Below, in pieces: positions 42,311 through 50,894 of a DNA stretch of 64,000 nt. The number at the start of each line of letters is the position of its first letter. Positions within the stretch are counted from its first letter, which is position 1. The translations under genes and the position numbers were made by a program. The stretch lies in contig CAZIDY010000016.1 in the NCBI GenBank assembly GCA_964538505.1, forward strand, positions 5,940-69,939, given 5' to 3'. Source of the stretch: Zeimonas sp964538505 (GTDB lineage: Bacteria; Pseudomonadota; Gammaproteobacteria; Burkholderiales; Burkholderiaceae_E). The notes under the pieces were generated by a model. The model was not told where the DNA came from. It did not search any database and was given only the letters and a program-made list of their open reading frames with translations.

Positions 42311-42840
42311 GCGTGGAGCACCTCACTGCCTGGGACTATTTCGTGCTCGCGACACTTGCGATCTCGGTTGCCCTCGGCGCCTTGCGCGGACTCGTGCGCA
42401 CCGTGTTCGCACTCGCTGCATGGATCGTTGCGCTGCTCGGCGCGCCGCTTGCCACGTCGCCGTTGCTCGAAGTGACCGGCTGGAGCTTCCCGCCGCTCTT
42501 CGTCGGCGTGCTCGTCTTCTTCGTGCTGCTCGTCGCGGTGCGCCTCGTCGGCTCGCTGCTCGCACGTGCGCTGTCGCGCGTCGGACTCGGCTTCGCCGAC
42601 CGCACGCTCGGCTCGGCGCTCGGCGTGCTGCGAGCGCTCGTCATCATCACGATCATCGCGCTGGTCGGGCGTCACATCGGCGCCGATCGCGAGGCGGCCT
42701 GGCAGCAGGCGTTGTCCAGGCCGCTGCTCGACGTGCTGGTATCGTGGGTCGATCCCTGGCTCCCGGCACGCGCAAGACCGCAGCAGCCCGTGCGCACCAC
42801 CGAACGAGGACCGACATGTGCGGAATCCTGGGCGTCGTAG
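42307..42840 (+). CDS. cvpA: CvpA family membrane protein
   Basis: This 177-residue protein has four predicted transmembrane helices, named after its need in colicin V export and usually found before purF. It opens at a GTG overlapping the SPOR stop (MSVEHLTAWDYFVLATLAI) and has the CvpA motif GALRGLVRTVFALAAWIVAL. The last 25 bases overlap the purF start region. The function in the absence of colicin V is unclear; roles in envelope stability have been reported for homologues. Confidence 0.9.
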   Translation: MSVEHLTAWDYFVLATLAISVALGALRGLVRTVFALAAWIVALLGAPLATSPLLEVTGWSFPPLFVGVLVFFVLLVAVRLVGSLLARALSRVGLGFADRTLGSALGVLRALVIITIIALVGRHIGADREAAWQQALSRPLLDVLVSWVDPWLPARARPQQPVRTTERGPTCAESWAS

Positions 42841-44342
42841 CGCGCTCGCCGGTCAACCAGCTGCTCTACGACGGACTGCTGCTGTTGCAGCACCGCGGCC
42901 AGGACGCTGCGGGCATCGCCACCGAGCAGGGCAAGTCGTTCCAGATGCAGAAGGGCAACGGCCTGGTGCGCGACGTATTCCGTACGCGCAACATGCGTTC
43001 GCTGCCCGGCACAACCGGCATCGCGCACGTGCGCTATCCGACTGCCGGCTCGGCGGGCAACTCCGCCGAGGCGCAGCCGTTCTACGTGAACGCGCCCTTC
43101 GGGCTGCTGCTGGCGCACAACGGCAACCTGACCAACGCGGGGCAACTGAAGGACGAGATGTTCCGCCGCGACCGGCGGCACATCAATACCGACTCCGATT
43201 CCGAGGTGCTGCTCAACGTGCTGGCGAACTCGCTGCAGGCGAGTGCGCGCGGCGTATCGCTCGATCCGGACACGATCTTCGACGCGGTGAGCGAAGTACA
43301 CCGACGCGCGCGCGGCGCCTACGCCTGCGTTGCCGAGATCGCCGGCTACGGGATCCTTGCGTTCCGCGATCCCTTCGGCATCCGGCCGCTGTGCTACGGG
43401 GTATCGGAAACCGAGCGCGGCACCGAGTATCTCGTTGCGTCGGAATCGGTTGCGCTCGAGGGGCTCGGCTTTCGCATGGTGCGCGACGTAGCGCCCGGCG
43501 AGGCGGTCTTCATCGACCTCGACGGGAACTTCCATTCGCGACAGTGCGCGGCAAATCCGCGACTCGTGCCCTGCGTCTTCGAGTACGTGTACTTCGCCCG
43601 ACCCGACTCGATCCTCGACGGAGGAAGCGTCTATGCCGCGCGGCTGCGCATGGGCGAGCATCTCGCCGAGCGACTCGCGCACGAGATCTGGCGCGGCGAC
43701 ATCGACGTGGTGATGCCGATCCCCGACACCTCGCGCCCGTCGGCGATGCAGCTCGCAATGAAGCTGGGGCTGACCTACCGCGAGGGTTTCCTGAAGAACC
43801 GCTATGTCGGTCGTACCTTCATCATGCCGGGACAGGCGGTGCGCCGGCGGTCGGTGCGCCAGAAGCTGAATGCGATGAGCGTCGAGTTCAAGGGCAAGAA
43901 CGTGCTGCTCGTCGACGACTCGATCGTGCGCGGTACCACCTCGCGCGAGATCGTGCAGATGGCGCGTGATTCCGGCGCCAACAGGGTCTACTTCGCATCG
44001 GCCGCGCCGCCGGTGCGTTTCCCGAACGTCTACGGCATCGACATGCCGACGCGCGGCGAGCTCATCGCGCACGGTCGCAGCGACGAGGAGATCCGCCAGG
44101 CGATCGGCGCCGACGCGCTGATCTACCAGAGCGTCGAGGCGATGGAGCAGTCGGTGACCGACGTCGCGCCGCATCTCGTCGAGTTCGAGTCGTCGTGCTT
44201 CGACGGTCACTACGTCACCGGCGACATCACGCCCGAGTACCTCGATCGCATCGAGCGCGAGCGCCTGACCGGCGTCCCGCCGCTCGAGGACGACGTGCCG
44301 CGCAACCAGATGAGCCTGCACCTGCAGGCCGCGCAGGACTGA
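42816..44342 (+). CDS. purF: Amidophosphoribosyltransferase
   Basis: The 508-residue enzyme starts purine synthesis from PRPP and glutamine. The N-terminal nucleophile is Cys2 after removal of methionine (MCGILGVVA). The glutaminase domain has LLLQHRGQDAAGIA; the PRPP loop is VLLVDDSIVRGTTSREI. A GAGGA ribosome site lies inside the end of cvpA. Upstream in-frame codons are cvpA shadow. Complete. Confidence 0.97.
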   Translation: MCGILGVVARSPVNQLLYDGLLLLQHRGQDAAGIATEQGKSFQMQKGNGLVRDVFRTRNMRSLPGTTGIAHVRYPTAGSAGNSAEAQPFYVNAPFGLLLAHNGNLTNAGQLKDEMFRRDRRHINTDSDSEVLLNVLANSLQASARGVSLDPDTIFDAVSEVHRRARGAYACVAEIAGYGILAFRDPFGIRPLCYGVSETERGTEYLVASESVALEGLGFRMVRDVAPGEAVFIDLDGNFHSRQCAANPRLVPCVFEYVYFARPDSILDGGSVYAARLRMGEHLAERLAHEIWRGDIDVVMPIPDTSRPSAMQLAMKLGLTYREGFLKNRYVGRTFIMPGQAVRRRSVRQKLNAMSVEFKGKNVLLVDDSIVRGTTSREIVQMARDSGANRVYFASAAPPVRFPNVYGIDMPTRGELIAHGRSDEEIRQAIGADALIYQSVEAMEQSVTDVAPHLVEFESSCFDGHYVTGDITPEYLDRIERERLTGVPPLEDDVPRNQMSLHLQAAQD

Positions 44343-44392
44343 GAACGCATGAGTGCTCCTGCGATTCCTTCACGCATTTCGAGGGCTGCACG

Positions 44393-45625
44393 ATGAGCGA
44401 TCCTTTGCGGCCTCCGGGAAACGACGGCGACGACATCGGCGGCGACGATGCGTTGCCCGGATTCGAGACGCGCGCGATCCGCGCCGGCTTCGAGCGCACC
44501 GCCTACGGCGAGCACGACGAGCCGATCTTCCTCACGTCGAGCTTCGTGCACCGAAGCGCTGCGCACGCGGCGGCGAAATTTGCCGGCGAGGCCGACGGTT
44601 ACATCTATTCGCGCTTCGGCAACCCTACCGTGCGGCTCTTCGAGCACCGGCTCGCGTCGCTCGAAGGCGCCGAGGAGTGCCGCGCGACCGCCTCCGGAAT
44701 GGCGGCGATCAACGCGGTGCTGTTCAGCCTCACGAGCGCGGGCGATCACGTCGTCTGCGCGCAGGGCGTGTTCGGGACGACGATCCAGCTATTCGCACTC
44801 TTTCGCCGATACGGCATCGAGACGAGTTTCGTTCCGCTCGCCGATCCGCAGGCCTGGCGCGACGCGATCCGCCCGAGCACCCGCATGCTTTTCGTCGAGA
44901 CGCCGTCGAATCCGCTCACCGAGGTCGCCGACCTGCGCGCGCTGTCGGAGCTGGCGCGCGAGCGCGGCATCGCACTCGTCGTCGACAACTGCTTCTGCAC
45001 GCCGGCGCTGCAGCGCCCGCTGGAGCTCGGTGCCGACATCGTCGTGCATTCGGCCACCAAGTATCTCGACGGCCAGGGACGCGTGATCGGCGGCGCGGTG
45101 CTCGGCTCGAAGCGCTACATGGACGAGACGCTGCAGCCGGTGCTGCGCTACAGCGGGCCGACGCTGTCGGCGTTCAACGCCTGGGTGCTTGCCAAGGGCC
45201 TCGAGACGCTGTCGGTGCGCATGGAGCGGCACGCCGCGAACGCGCTCGCCGTTGCACGCTGGCTGGAGGCGCAACCGGGCATCGAGCGTGTTCGCTATCC
45301 GTGGCTCGAATCGCATCCGCAGCACGCGCTGGCGCGCGCGCAGCAGCGAGCGGGCGGCGCGGTATTGTCCTTCGAGCTGCAGGGCGCCGACGATGCCGAA
45401 CGCAAGGCCCGTGCGTGGCGAATCGTCGACGCGTGCCGGCTGCTGTCGATCACCGCGAACCTCGGCGACGTGAAGTCGACGATCACGCACCCGGCGAGCA
45501 CGACGCACGGACGCATGCCGATTGAGGCGCGCCTCGAGACGGGAATCGGCGAGGGGATGCTTCGTGTCGCGGTCGGGCTCGAGGATGTCGGCGATATCTG
45601 CGCGGATCTGGCCAGAGGGATGTGA
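44393..45625 (+). CDS. metZ: O-succinylhomoserine sulfhydrylase
   Basis: The 410-residue PLP enzyme of the Cys/Met-metabolism family makes homocysteine directly from sulfide. Signatures: TSSFVHRSAAHAAAKF, YIYSRFGNPTV, the PLP lysine in VHSATKYLDGQGRVIGG, and SLGxxxS-like NLGDVKSTITHPASTTH. The MetZ assignment over MetB rests on overall similarity and on its classic place after purF. The ATG follows GAGGG. A long palindrome begins 9 bases after the stop. Confidence 0.92.
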   Translation: MSDPLRPPGNDGDDIGGDDALPGFETRAIRAGFERTAYGEHDEPIFLTSSFVHRSAAHAAAKFAGEADGYIYSRFGNPTVRLFEHRLASLEGAEECRATASGMAAINAVLFSLTSAGDHVVCAQGVFGTTIQLFALFRRYGIETSFVPLADPQAWRDAIRPSTRMLFVETPSNPLTEVADLRALSELARERGIALVVDNCFCTPALQRPLELGADIVVHSATKYLDGQGRVIGGAVLGSKRYMDETLQPVLRYSGPTLSAFNAWVLAKGLETLSVRMERHAANALAVARWLEAQPGIERVRYPWLESHPQHALARAQQRAGGAVLSFELQGADDAERKARAWRIVDACRLLSITANLGDVKSTITHPASTTHGRMPIEARLETGIGEGMLRVAVGLEDVGDICADLARGM

Positions 45626-45633
45626 AGGGTGAA

Positions 45634-45694
45634 GGGGAAAACCGGGGTCAGACCACGGTTACTTCGTAACCGTGGTCTGACCCCGGTTTTCCCC
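45634..45694. repeat. Long GGGGTCAGACC palindrome between metZ and the napH-like gene
   Basis: Two perfect 29-base arms (45634–45662 and 45666–45694) flank a three-base TTC loop. The core reads CCGGGGTCAGACCACGG and its complement. The hairpin lies in the gap of convergent genes and, with A- and T-runs near its ends, could stop transcription both ways. Its left half also supplies the final codons of the napH-like gene (KPGSDHGYEVTVV). A 22-base copy occurs inside fimV at 35017–35038. Confidence 0.85.
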
Positions 45695-46571
45695 GTTTTC
45701 CGAGGAAGCGCAGCTCGAAGACGTCGCTTTCGCAGACGTCGATGCAGCGGGCGCAGCGCAGGCAGTCGGCGTTGCGGATCGCGGGTGAGCGGCCGTGTTC
45801 TGCGCCGTACAGTGCGGGAGCGATCACCTGTGGTTCGGGGCAGGCCTTGAAGCAGTCGCCGCAGTGCGTGCAGGCGTCGCGATTCGTGGCGCTGACGTGC
45901 GTGGGCGAGACGCTGCCGAGCACGCCGTAGAACGCGCCGACCGGGCAGAGATGGCCGCACCAGCCGCGCGGCAGGACCAGCAGGTCGAACAGGAAGATCG
46001 CCAGCGCAACGCCGTAGCCGCCGGCCAGGCCGAAGACGAGTGCGCGCTGCAGCAGGGTGATCGGGTTGACCGTCTCCCATGCGACGCTGCCCAGCAGCGC
46101 CGACATCAGGCAGGCGAGCCCCAGGATCGCGTAGCGTAGTCGCCGGTCTGGCTTCGTGCCGCGCAACAGCGTCGGCAGCTTCAGCTTCGTGCGCAGCCAC
46201 GCGGCCAGGTCGGTGACCGGGTTGATCGGACATACCCACGCGCAATAGCTGCGCCCGCCGGCGAGCAGGTAGAAAGCGGCGACGATCGCAGCGCCGATGG
46301 CTGCGCCTGTGCCGATCGCATGCCGTGCGAGCAGGGTCTGCAGCGCGCCGAAGGGGTCGGTGAGCCCGATCAGTCCGAGCCACTCGCTCGAAGCCAGCGT
46401 TCCGCGCACGACCCAGAGGCCCGCCCACGGCCCGAGCAGGAAGCTCAGCAGGATCAGCAGCTGGCTCGTACGACGCGCCAGCAGCCAGCAATTGCGACGC
46501 AGCAGCGAGCGTGGCCGATGCGCAGGTGCCGCCGCGTCTGCCGGGGAGAGACTCTCAGCGTGCAACGGCAT
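45648..46571 (-). CDS. NapH-like quinol-oxidising Fe-S membrane protein
   Basis: The 307-residue protein has four transmembrane helices and the twin membrane cysteine motifs CAWVCPINPV and CGHLCPVGAF, followed by two [4Fe-4S] motifs CTHCGDCFKACPE and CLRCARCIDVCE. NapH-type proteins take electrons from quinol and pass them to a NapG-type partner. The start MPLHAESLS overlaps the napG-like gene by 17 bases. The C-terminal tail RGKPGSDHGYEVTVV is encoded by the palindromic element, not by family sequence. No nitrate reductase genes are nearby, so the electron acceptor is unknown. Confidence 0.87.
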   Translation of the reverse strand: MPLHAESLSPADAAAPAHRPRSLLRRNCWLLARRTSQLLILLSFLLGPWAGLWVVRGTLASSEWLGLIGLTDPFGALQTLLARHAIGTGAAIGAAIVAAFYLLAGGRSYCAWVCPINPVTDLAAWLRTKLKLPTLLRGTKPDRRLRYAILGLACLMSALLGSVAWETVNPITLLQRALVFGLAGGYGVALAIFLFDLLVLPRGWCGHLCPVGAFYGVLGSVSPTHVSATNRDACTHCGDCFKACPEPQVIAPALYGAEHGRSPAIRNADCLRCARCIDVCESDVFELRFLGKRGKPGSDHGYEVTVV

Positions 46572-47178
46572 GGTTCGCGCGCACGGTGATCGCCGCATCG
46601 CCTTCGAGCACGCAGGCCTGCTCGCACAGTCCGCAACCGGTGCAGTGATCGGCATCGACGACGGGCATGAAGAAGCCGCCGCCCTTCGTGCGAACCTGCT
46701 TCATCCGGATCGCCGTGCCTGCGATCGGACAGGCCCAGTAGCAGCTGTTGCAGTACGCAGCGCCGCTGTAGCTCAGGCAGCGTTCCGGTGCGCCGAGCTC
46801 GGCCACTCCCATTCGCGCGTCGCCGATCTTGCGCAGCGACGGGCGCAGCGCGCCGGTCGGGCAGGCCGCTACACAGGGAATCGTCTCGCACATGGCGCAG
46901 GCGTTCGTGCGCGCGCGGAAGTACGGCGTGCCGGCGGGCACCGCGTCGCCGACGAGATCGGCCAGGCGCAGCGTGTCCGGTGGACACGCCTGCACGCACA
47001 GCCCGCAGCGGATGCAGGCCGCGAGGAACTCGCGCTCGGGCAGGGCGCCGGGCGGGCGGATGTGGTCCTCCGGCAGTGCATGAGCGTGCTCATGACCAAT
47101 CCGCGTGCCGAGCAGCGCGGTGCCGGCGCCGAGCGCGAGCGCGCCCGACAGCAGTCGGCGTCGCGACGCCTTCTTCAA
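46555..47178 (-). CDS. NapG/MauM-like periplasmic ferredoxin protein
   Basis: From a TTG overlapping the DUF2848 stop (TTGA) the product has 207 residues. A twin-arginine signal (KKASRRRLLSGALALGAGTA) is followed by four [4Fe-4S] motifs: CIRCGLCVQACPP, CAMCETIPCVAACPT, CLSYSGAAYCNSCYWACPI and CTGCGLCEQACVLE. The frame upstream of the TTG is the antisense-like shadow of DUF2848. With the NapH-like protein it forms a quinol-to-periplasm electron branch. Its linkage to a TRAP transporter operon is unusual. The start codon is an inference from overlap and signal position. Confidence 0.85.
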   Translation of the reverse strand: MKKASRRRLLSGALALGAGTALLGTRIGHEHAHALPEDHIRPPGALPEREFLAACIRCGLCVQACPPDTLRLADLVGDAVPAGTPYFRARTNACAMCETIPCVAACPTGALRPSLRKIGDARMGVAELGAPERCLSYSGAAYCNSCYWACPIAGTAIRMKQVRTKGGGFFMPVVDADHCTGCGLCEQACVLEGDAAITVRANHAVAR

Positions 47179-47858
47179 GCCACTTCGGGCAGCATCACCA
47201 CCGAATAGCGGTGATGAATCCGCCGGTCGCGCACCGGATCGAACAGCTCCATCTCGAAGGCGGCCGCGGGGCGAATGCCGCCGCGTGCGGCGACGGTGCC
47301 GCACAGCATCCCGGCGCCTTCGGGGATCAGGTCGTCGCCGAAATGACCTTCGGCAAGCTCGAGCGGATGGCGCAGCGATGCGAGCGTGCCCTCCTGGTAG
47401 AGCACGCGCTGGCCCTGCTCTTCGATCCACGCGCGCAGCACGAGCTCGTCCCAGTGCGCGGCCACGTCGCCGTAGGGCCACGCGCTGCGTGCGACCGGTT
47501 TCGGGCACGCCTGCTTCGACAGCGCGACGCTGTGCGTCTCGAGCTGGCGATCGGTGTGGTCGGAGGCGACGCTGACGTAGACGTTGCCGTCGTGCGAGAA
47601 GACGAAGGCCTCGGCTTCGCCCGAGGAGCCGTCACCGACCACCTCGATCGTGTCCTGCTGCGTGAGCCGGTCGGCCCCGACCCGGTAGTACAGCGGCACC
47701 GCGCTCGGGCGCGGCACGCCGAGTGCCGCGAGCTCCTCGATGTGATGCTCGATCGCGGCGCGGTCGCGGCCGGCCCAGCCGGCGATGATGCACTGACCGA
47801 TCGTGACGTCGATGCGCGAAGGCGCCGGAGCCGAAGCGATCTCGAACGACAACTGCAT
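47175..47858 (-). CDS. DUF2848 family protein
   Basis: This 227-residue protein of the DUF2848 group is distantly related to fumarylacetoacetate hydrolases. It starts MQLSFEIASAPAPSRIDV and has LYYRVGADRLTQQDTIEVVG, CPKPVARSAWPYGDVAAHWD and GAGMLCGTVAARGGI, a set seen across the family. Enzymatic activity has not been assigned as far as I know. It follows the TRAP permease gene by 25 bases and probably acts on the imported compound. Confidence 0.82.
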   Translation of the reverse strand: MQLSFEIASAPAPSRIDVTIGQCIIAGWAGRDRAAIEHHIEELAALGVPRPSAVPLYYRVGADRLTQQDTIEVVGDGSSGEAEAFVFSHDGNVYVSVASDHTDRQLETHSVALSKQACPKPVARSAWPYGDVAAHWDELVLRAWIEEQGQRVLYQEGTLASLRHPLELAEGHFGDDLIPEGAGMLCGTVAARGGIRPAAAFEMELFDPVRDRRIHHRYSVVMLPEVA

Positions 47859-47883
47859 GAATCGATTCTCCTGCGGTGTGGTT

Positions 47884-49167
47884 CTAGCCGAACACCGTCG
47901 GCAGCCACAGCGCCAGCCCGGGGAAGACGGTGAGGATGCCGACCATCACGATCAGCATGATGACGAAGGGCAGGCTGCCGATCATCACGTCGTTCATGCT
48001 GCCGCCCTTGCGCAGGCTCTGCACGACGAAGAGGTTCAGCCCGACCGGCGGCGTGATCAGTGCGGTCTCGACGAGGATGATGATGATGAGGCCGAGCCAG
48101 ACCTCGTCGAAGCCGAGCGTGAACATGATCGGCGCGACGATCGGGATCGTCGTGATCATCATCGACAGCGTCTCCATGAAGCAGCCGAGGATCAGGTAGA
48201 AGATCACGAGGATCAGCAGCATCTCCATCTGCGAGATGTCGAGGCCGGTGACGGTGCTGGTGATCGCGTTGGTGATGCCCGCGCCCGACAGCACGAAGTT
48301 CAGGAAGGCCGCGCCGATGACGATCAGCATGATCATGGCCGAAGCCTTCATCGTGCCTTCGAGCGCCTCGCGCAGCATCGAGATACGCAATCGCCCCGAG
48401 AACAGCGCGAGCAGCAGCGCGCCTACGACGCCGAGCGCAGCCGCTTCGGTAGGGGTGGCGACGCCGGCATAGATGGAACCGACGACGAGCAGGAAGATGC
48501 CCAGCGGCGGCACCAGGTGCACGAGGCTCGTCAGCCGCTGCGACCAGGTGGCGCGAATCTTCTCGCCGCCCCAGGCCGGACGCACCGTGCAGGCGATGCC
48601 GATGGCGAGCATGAAGAGCCCGGCGAGGATGATGCCCGGGATGATGCCGGCGAGATAGAGCTTCGGTACCGACGTGTTGGTGAGCACGCCGTAGATGATC
48701 AGGTTGATCGACGGCGGGATCAGGATGCCGAGCGTGCCGCCGGCCGCCAGGCTTCCGAGGAACAGCGGCTCGTTGTAGTGTTTCTTCTCGATCTGCGGCA
48801 GCGCCACCGTGCCGACGGTGGCCGCGGTGGCGACGCTCGATCCGGAGGTGGCGGCGAACACGGCGCTTGCGCCGATGTTCGCGTGCATCAGGCCCCCGGG
48901 CAGCCACGACAGCCACAGGCTCATCGCCGAGTACATCCGGTCGGCGAGACCGGAGCGCAGCAGGATCTCGCCGAGCAGAATGAACAGCGGAATCGCCACC
49001 AGCAGGAAGTTGGTGCTGCTCGACCACGCCACTTCGCCTATGGCGCGCGACAGCGGCAGCATCGAGAACATCGGATCGAGGATCAGGCCGAGCATGCCGA
49101 GCGCAGCGCCCACCGGGATGCTCAGCCCGAGCAGCACCAGCAACAGCACCAGGAACGTGGCGATCAC
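47884..49167 (-). CDS. dctM: TRAP transporter large permease
   Basis: The 427-residue DctM-type permease has about 12 helices. Typical segments: LGLSIPVGAALGMLGL, LLVAIPLFILLGEILLRSGLADRMY, GGTLGILIPPSINLIIYG and ITPPVGLNLFVVQSL. It works with the small permease (overlap of four bases) and the binding protein to import an organic acid using a sodium or proton gradient. It belongs to the leftward operon from the DUF1445 gene. Confidence 0.93.
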   Translation of the reverse strand: MIATFLVLLLVLLGLSIPVGAALGMLGLILDPMFSMLPLSRAIGEVAWSSSTNFLLVAIPLFILLGEILLRSGLADRMYSAMSLWLSWLPGGLMHANIGASAVFAATSGSSVATAATVGTVALPQIEKKHYNEPLFLGSLAAGGTLGILIPPSINLIIYGVLTNTSVPKLYLAGIIPGIILAGLFMLAIGIACTVRPAWGGEKIRATWSQRLTSLVHLVPPLGIFLLVVGSIYAGVATPTEAAALGVVGALLLALFSGRLRISMLREALEGTMKASAMIMLIVIGAAFLNFVLSGAGITNAITSTVTGLDISQMEMLLILVIFYLILGCFMETLSMMITTIPIVAPIMFTLGFDEVWLGLIIIILVETALITPPVGLNLFVVQSLRKGGSMNDVMIGSLPFVIMLIVMVGILTVFPGLALWLPTVFG

Positions 49168-49781
49168 CTTCGGTCTCCGAGCACGTTCCGTTCACCGGCC
49201 TCGACTTCCTCGGCTGCTTCCTCCTCGCTCGAGCGGATCCCGATCATCCGGTGCACGGTGGCGAGATCGCCCTGCACGAACGCGACCGACGAGCGCAGCA
49301 GCATCAGCGCGAGCACGATGCACAACCATGCGAGGCCGATCACCCAGAGCAGCTGCGGGATCCACAAGGGCGTCGCCAGGATCGTGTTCGCCGTCGCGTT
49401 GCGCTCCCACGAGGTCGCGAAGACCTCGTAGGCGTAGCGCGTCCACCAGGCGATGAAGACGCCCAGGCTCACGAGCGCGAGCCAGTCGAGAAAGGCGGCC
49501 ACGCGCACCGGCATCAGCCGGTAGAGCACATCGATGCGGATGTTCGCGCGCTGCAGCGTCGCGAAGGACAGCGCCCAGGTGATGCTGATGCCGAACGCGT
49601 AGCCCGAAAGCTCGTCGGAGCCGCCGAGGTAGAAGTCGAAGAACCTGCGGGTGATGACGTCCAGCGTGACGTAGATCGCGCTGGCGAGCGTGAGCGAGCC
49701 CGCCACCCAGACGGCGCCGCGGGACAGCAGCGTTGCCAGATCGAGCAGGCGGTCGAGCCGCCCGGGCGCCGTGGCGCGCAT
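49164..49781 (-). CDS. dctQ: TRAP transporter small permease
   Basis: The 205-residue DctQ-type protein has four helices, with the family segment LDVITRRFFDFYLGGSDELSGYAFGI. It directly abuts the binding-protein gene upstream (one base apart) and overlaps the large permease gene. The C-terminus is acidic (SSEEEAAEEVEAGE), longer than many relatives. Confidence 0.9.
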   Translation of the reverse strand: MRATAPGRLDRLLDLATLLSRGAVWVAGSLTLASAIYVTLDVITRRFFDFYLGGSDELSGYAFGISITWALSFATLQRANIRIDVLYRLMPVRVAAFLDWLALVSLGVFIAWWTRYAYEVFATSWERNATANTILATPLWIPQLLWVIGLAWLCIVLALMLLRSSVAFVQGDLATVHRMIGIRSSEEEAAEEVEAGERNVLGDRR

Positions 49782-50840
49782 CTATTTCGACGCAGTGATT
49801 CCGATCAGCTTGCCGACCGTTGCGTTCCAGTCCTTCACGCACTCGGCCGAGCAGCGCTGCGCCCATTTCGGAACGATCGTCTCGGCGGTGATCTTCTTCA
49901 GCAACTCGCGGTCGGCATCAGTGGGATCGACGCGCTTCATCTTGCCCTTGACGTCGAGCGGGCAGTCGGCCGAGCCGGTATTGCAGTCGTAGCCCATCTG
50001 CGTTTCCTTCGCCGCGCCGTCCCAGATGGAGTCGATCATCACGGCGATGTTCGTCTCGAGGAAGTCCTGCACTTTCGGATCGAGCCTGTTCCAGTACCCG
50101 AGGTTCGCCGCGTGGATCTGCTGGTTCCAGTTGATCGGCAGCGTGTACAGGTGCGTACTGACCTCGTACCACTTCGCCGAGAAGCCCGACATCGAGCCGG
50201 TGATCGCGCAGTCGACGACGCCGTTCTGCAGGGCCGGCACGACGTCGCCGAAGGGCAGCGTGACGCTCGAGCCGCCGAGCGCCTGCACGAACTCGCCCTG
50301 GGTGCGGCTGCTCGTGCGTACCTTCTTGCCCTTGAGGTCGGCGAGCCCGGAGATCGGCGTGTTGCAGAAGAGCACCTGCGCCGGATAGGTGGACAGGCCG
50401 AGCACCTTCACGCCGCTCTTCTCGTAGAAGCGCGCGTACACCGGCTCGAACGCGTCGGTGACCGCGCGCGCCGTCTTCACGTCGGGCGCGATGCCGGCGA
50501 GGTCGATCGCCTCGTTGATCGCGTTGTCGCTTGCGAAGTACGCGATCGTCGCCGTACCGATCGGGATGACGCCCTGTCCGATCAGCCGCATGATCTCGGG
50601 ACCCTTCAGCCCCATCTCGTTGAAGCCCTTGATCGTCGCCGTCACCTGGCCGTTCGAGAGCTCGGGCACGGTCTTCGTCCAGAACGGCTGCTCGTGGTTC
50701 TGGTACGCGGTGAGGTTGCTCAGGCCGCCGACCACCTGCAGCTCGGTCTTCGGAAGACCTTCGACCTTCTGCTGTGCGAGGGCGGGACCGGCGGCAAGCA
50801 GCGTGCCGAAGGCGACCGTGGCGAGCAGCGTTCTTTTCAT
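49782..50840 (-). CDS. dctP: TRAP transporter substrate-binding protein
   Basis: This 352-residue DctP-family periplasmic protein has a signal peptide (MKRTLLATVAFGTLLAAGPALA). The family segments are DLKGKKVRTSSRTQGEFVQALGG and LPFGDVVPALQNGVVDCAITG. The C-terminal part contains two extra cysteine-bearing loops (CNTGSADCP and CSAEC) that may form disulfides. The substrate is unknown; adjacent DUF1445 and DUF2848 proteins suggest a carboxylic acid or lactam-like compound. A ribosome site GGAGGT lies before the ATG. Confidence 0.92.
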   Translation of the reverse strand: MKRTLLATVAFGTLLAAGPALAQQKVEGLPKTELQVVGGLSNLTAYQNHEQPFWTKTVPELSNGQVTATIKGFNEMGLKGPEIMRLIGQGVIPIGTATIAYFASDNAINEAIDLAGIAPDVKTARAVTDAFEPVYARFYEKSGVKVLGLSTYPAQVLFCNTPISGLADLKGKKVRTSSRTQGEFVQALGGSSVTLPFGDVVPALQNGVVDCAITGSMSGFSAKWYEVSTHLYTLPINWNQQIHAANLGYWNRLDPKVQDFLETNIAVMIDSIWDGAAKETQMGYDCNTGSADCPLDVKGKMKRVDPTDADRELLKKITAETIVPKWAQRCSAECVKDWNATVGKLIGITASK

Positions 50841-50894
50841 CTTGACCTCCAGGAAAAGTTCATCGACACGGCCGATCTGGTCTGCGTGCCGGCT

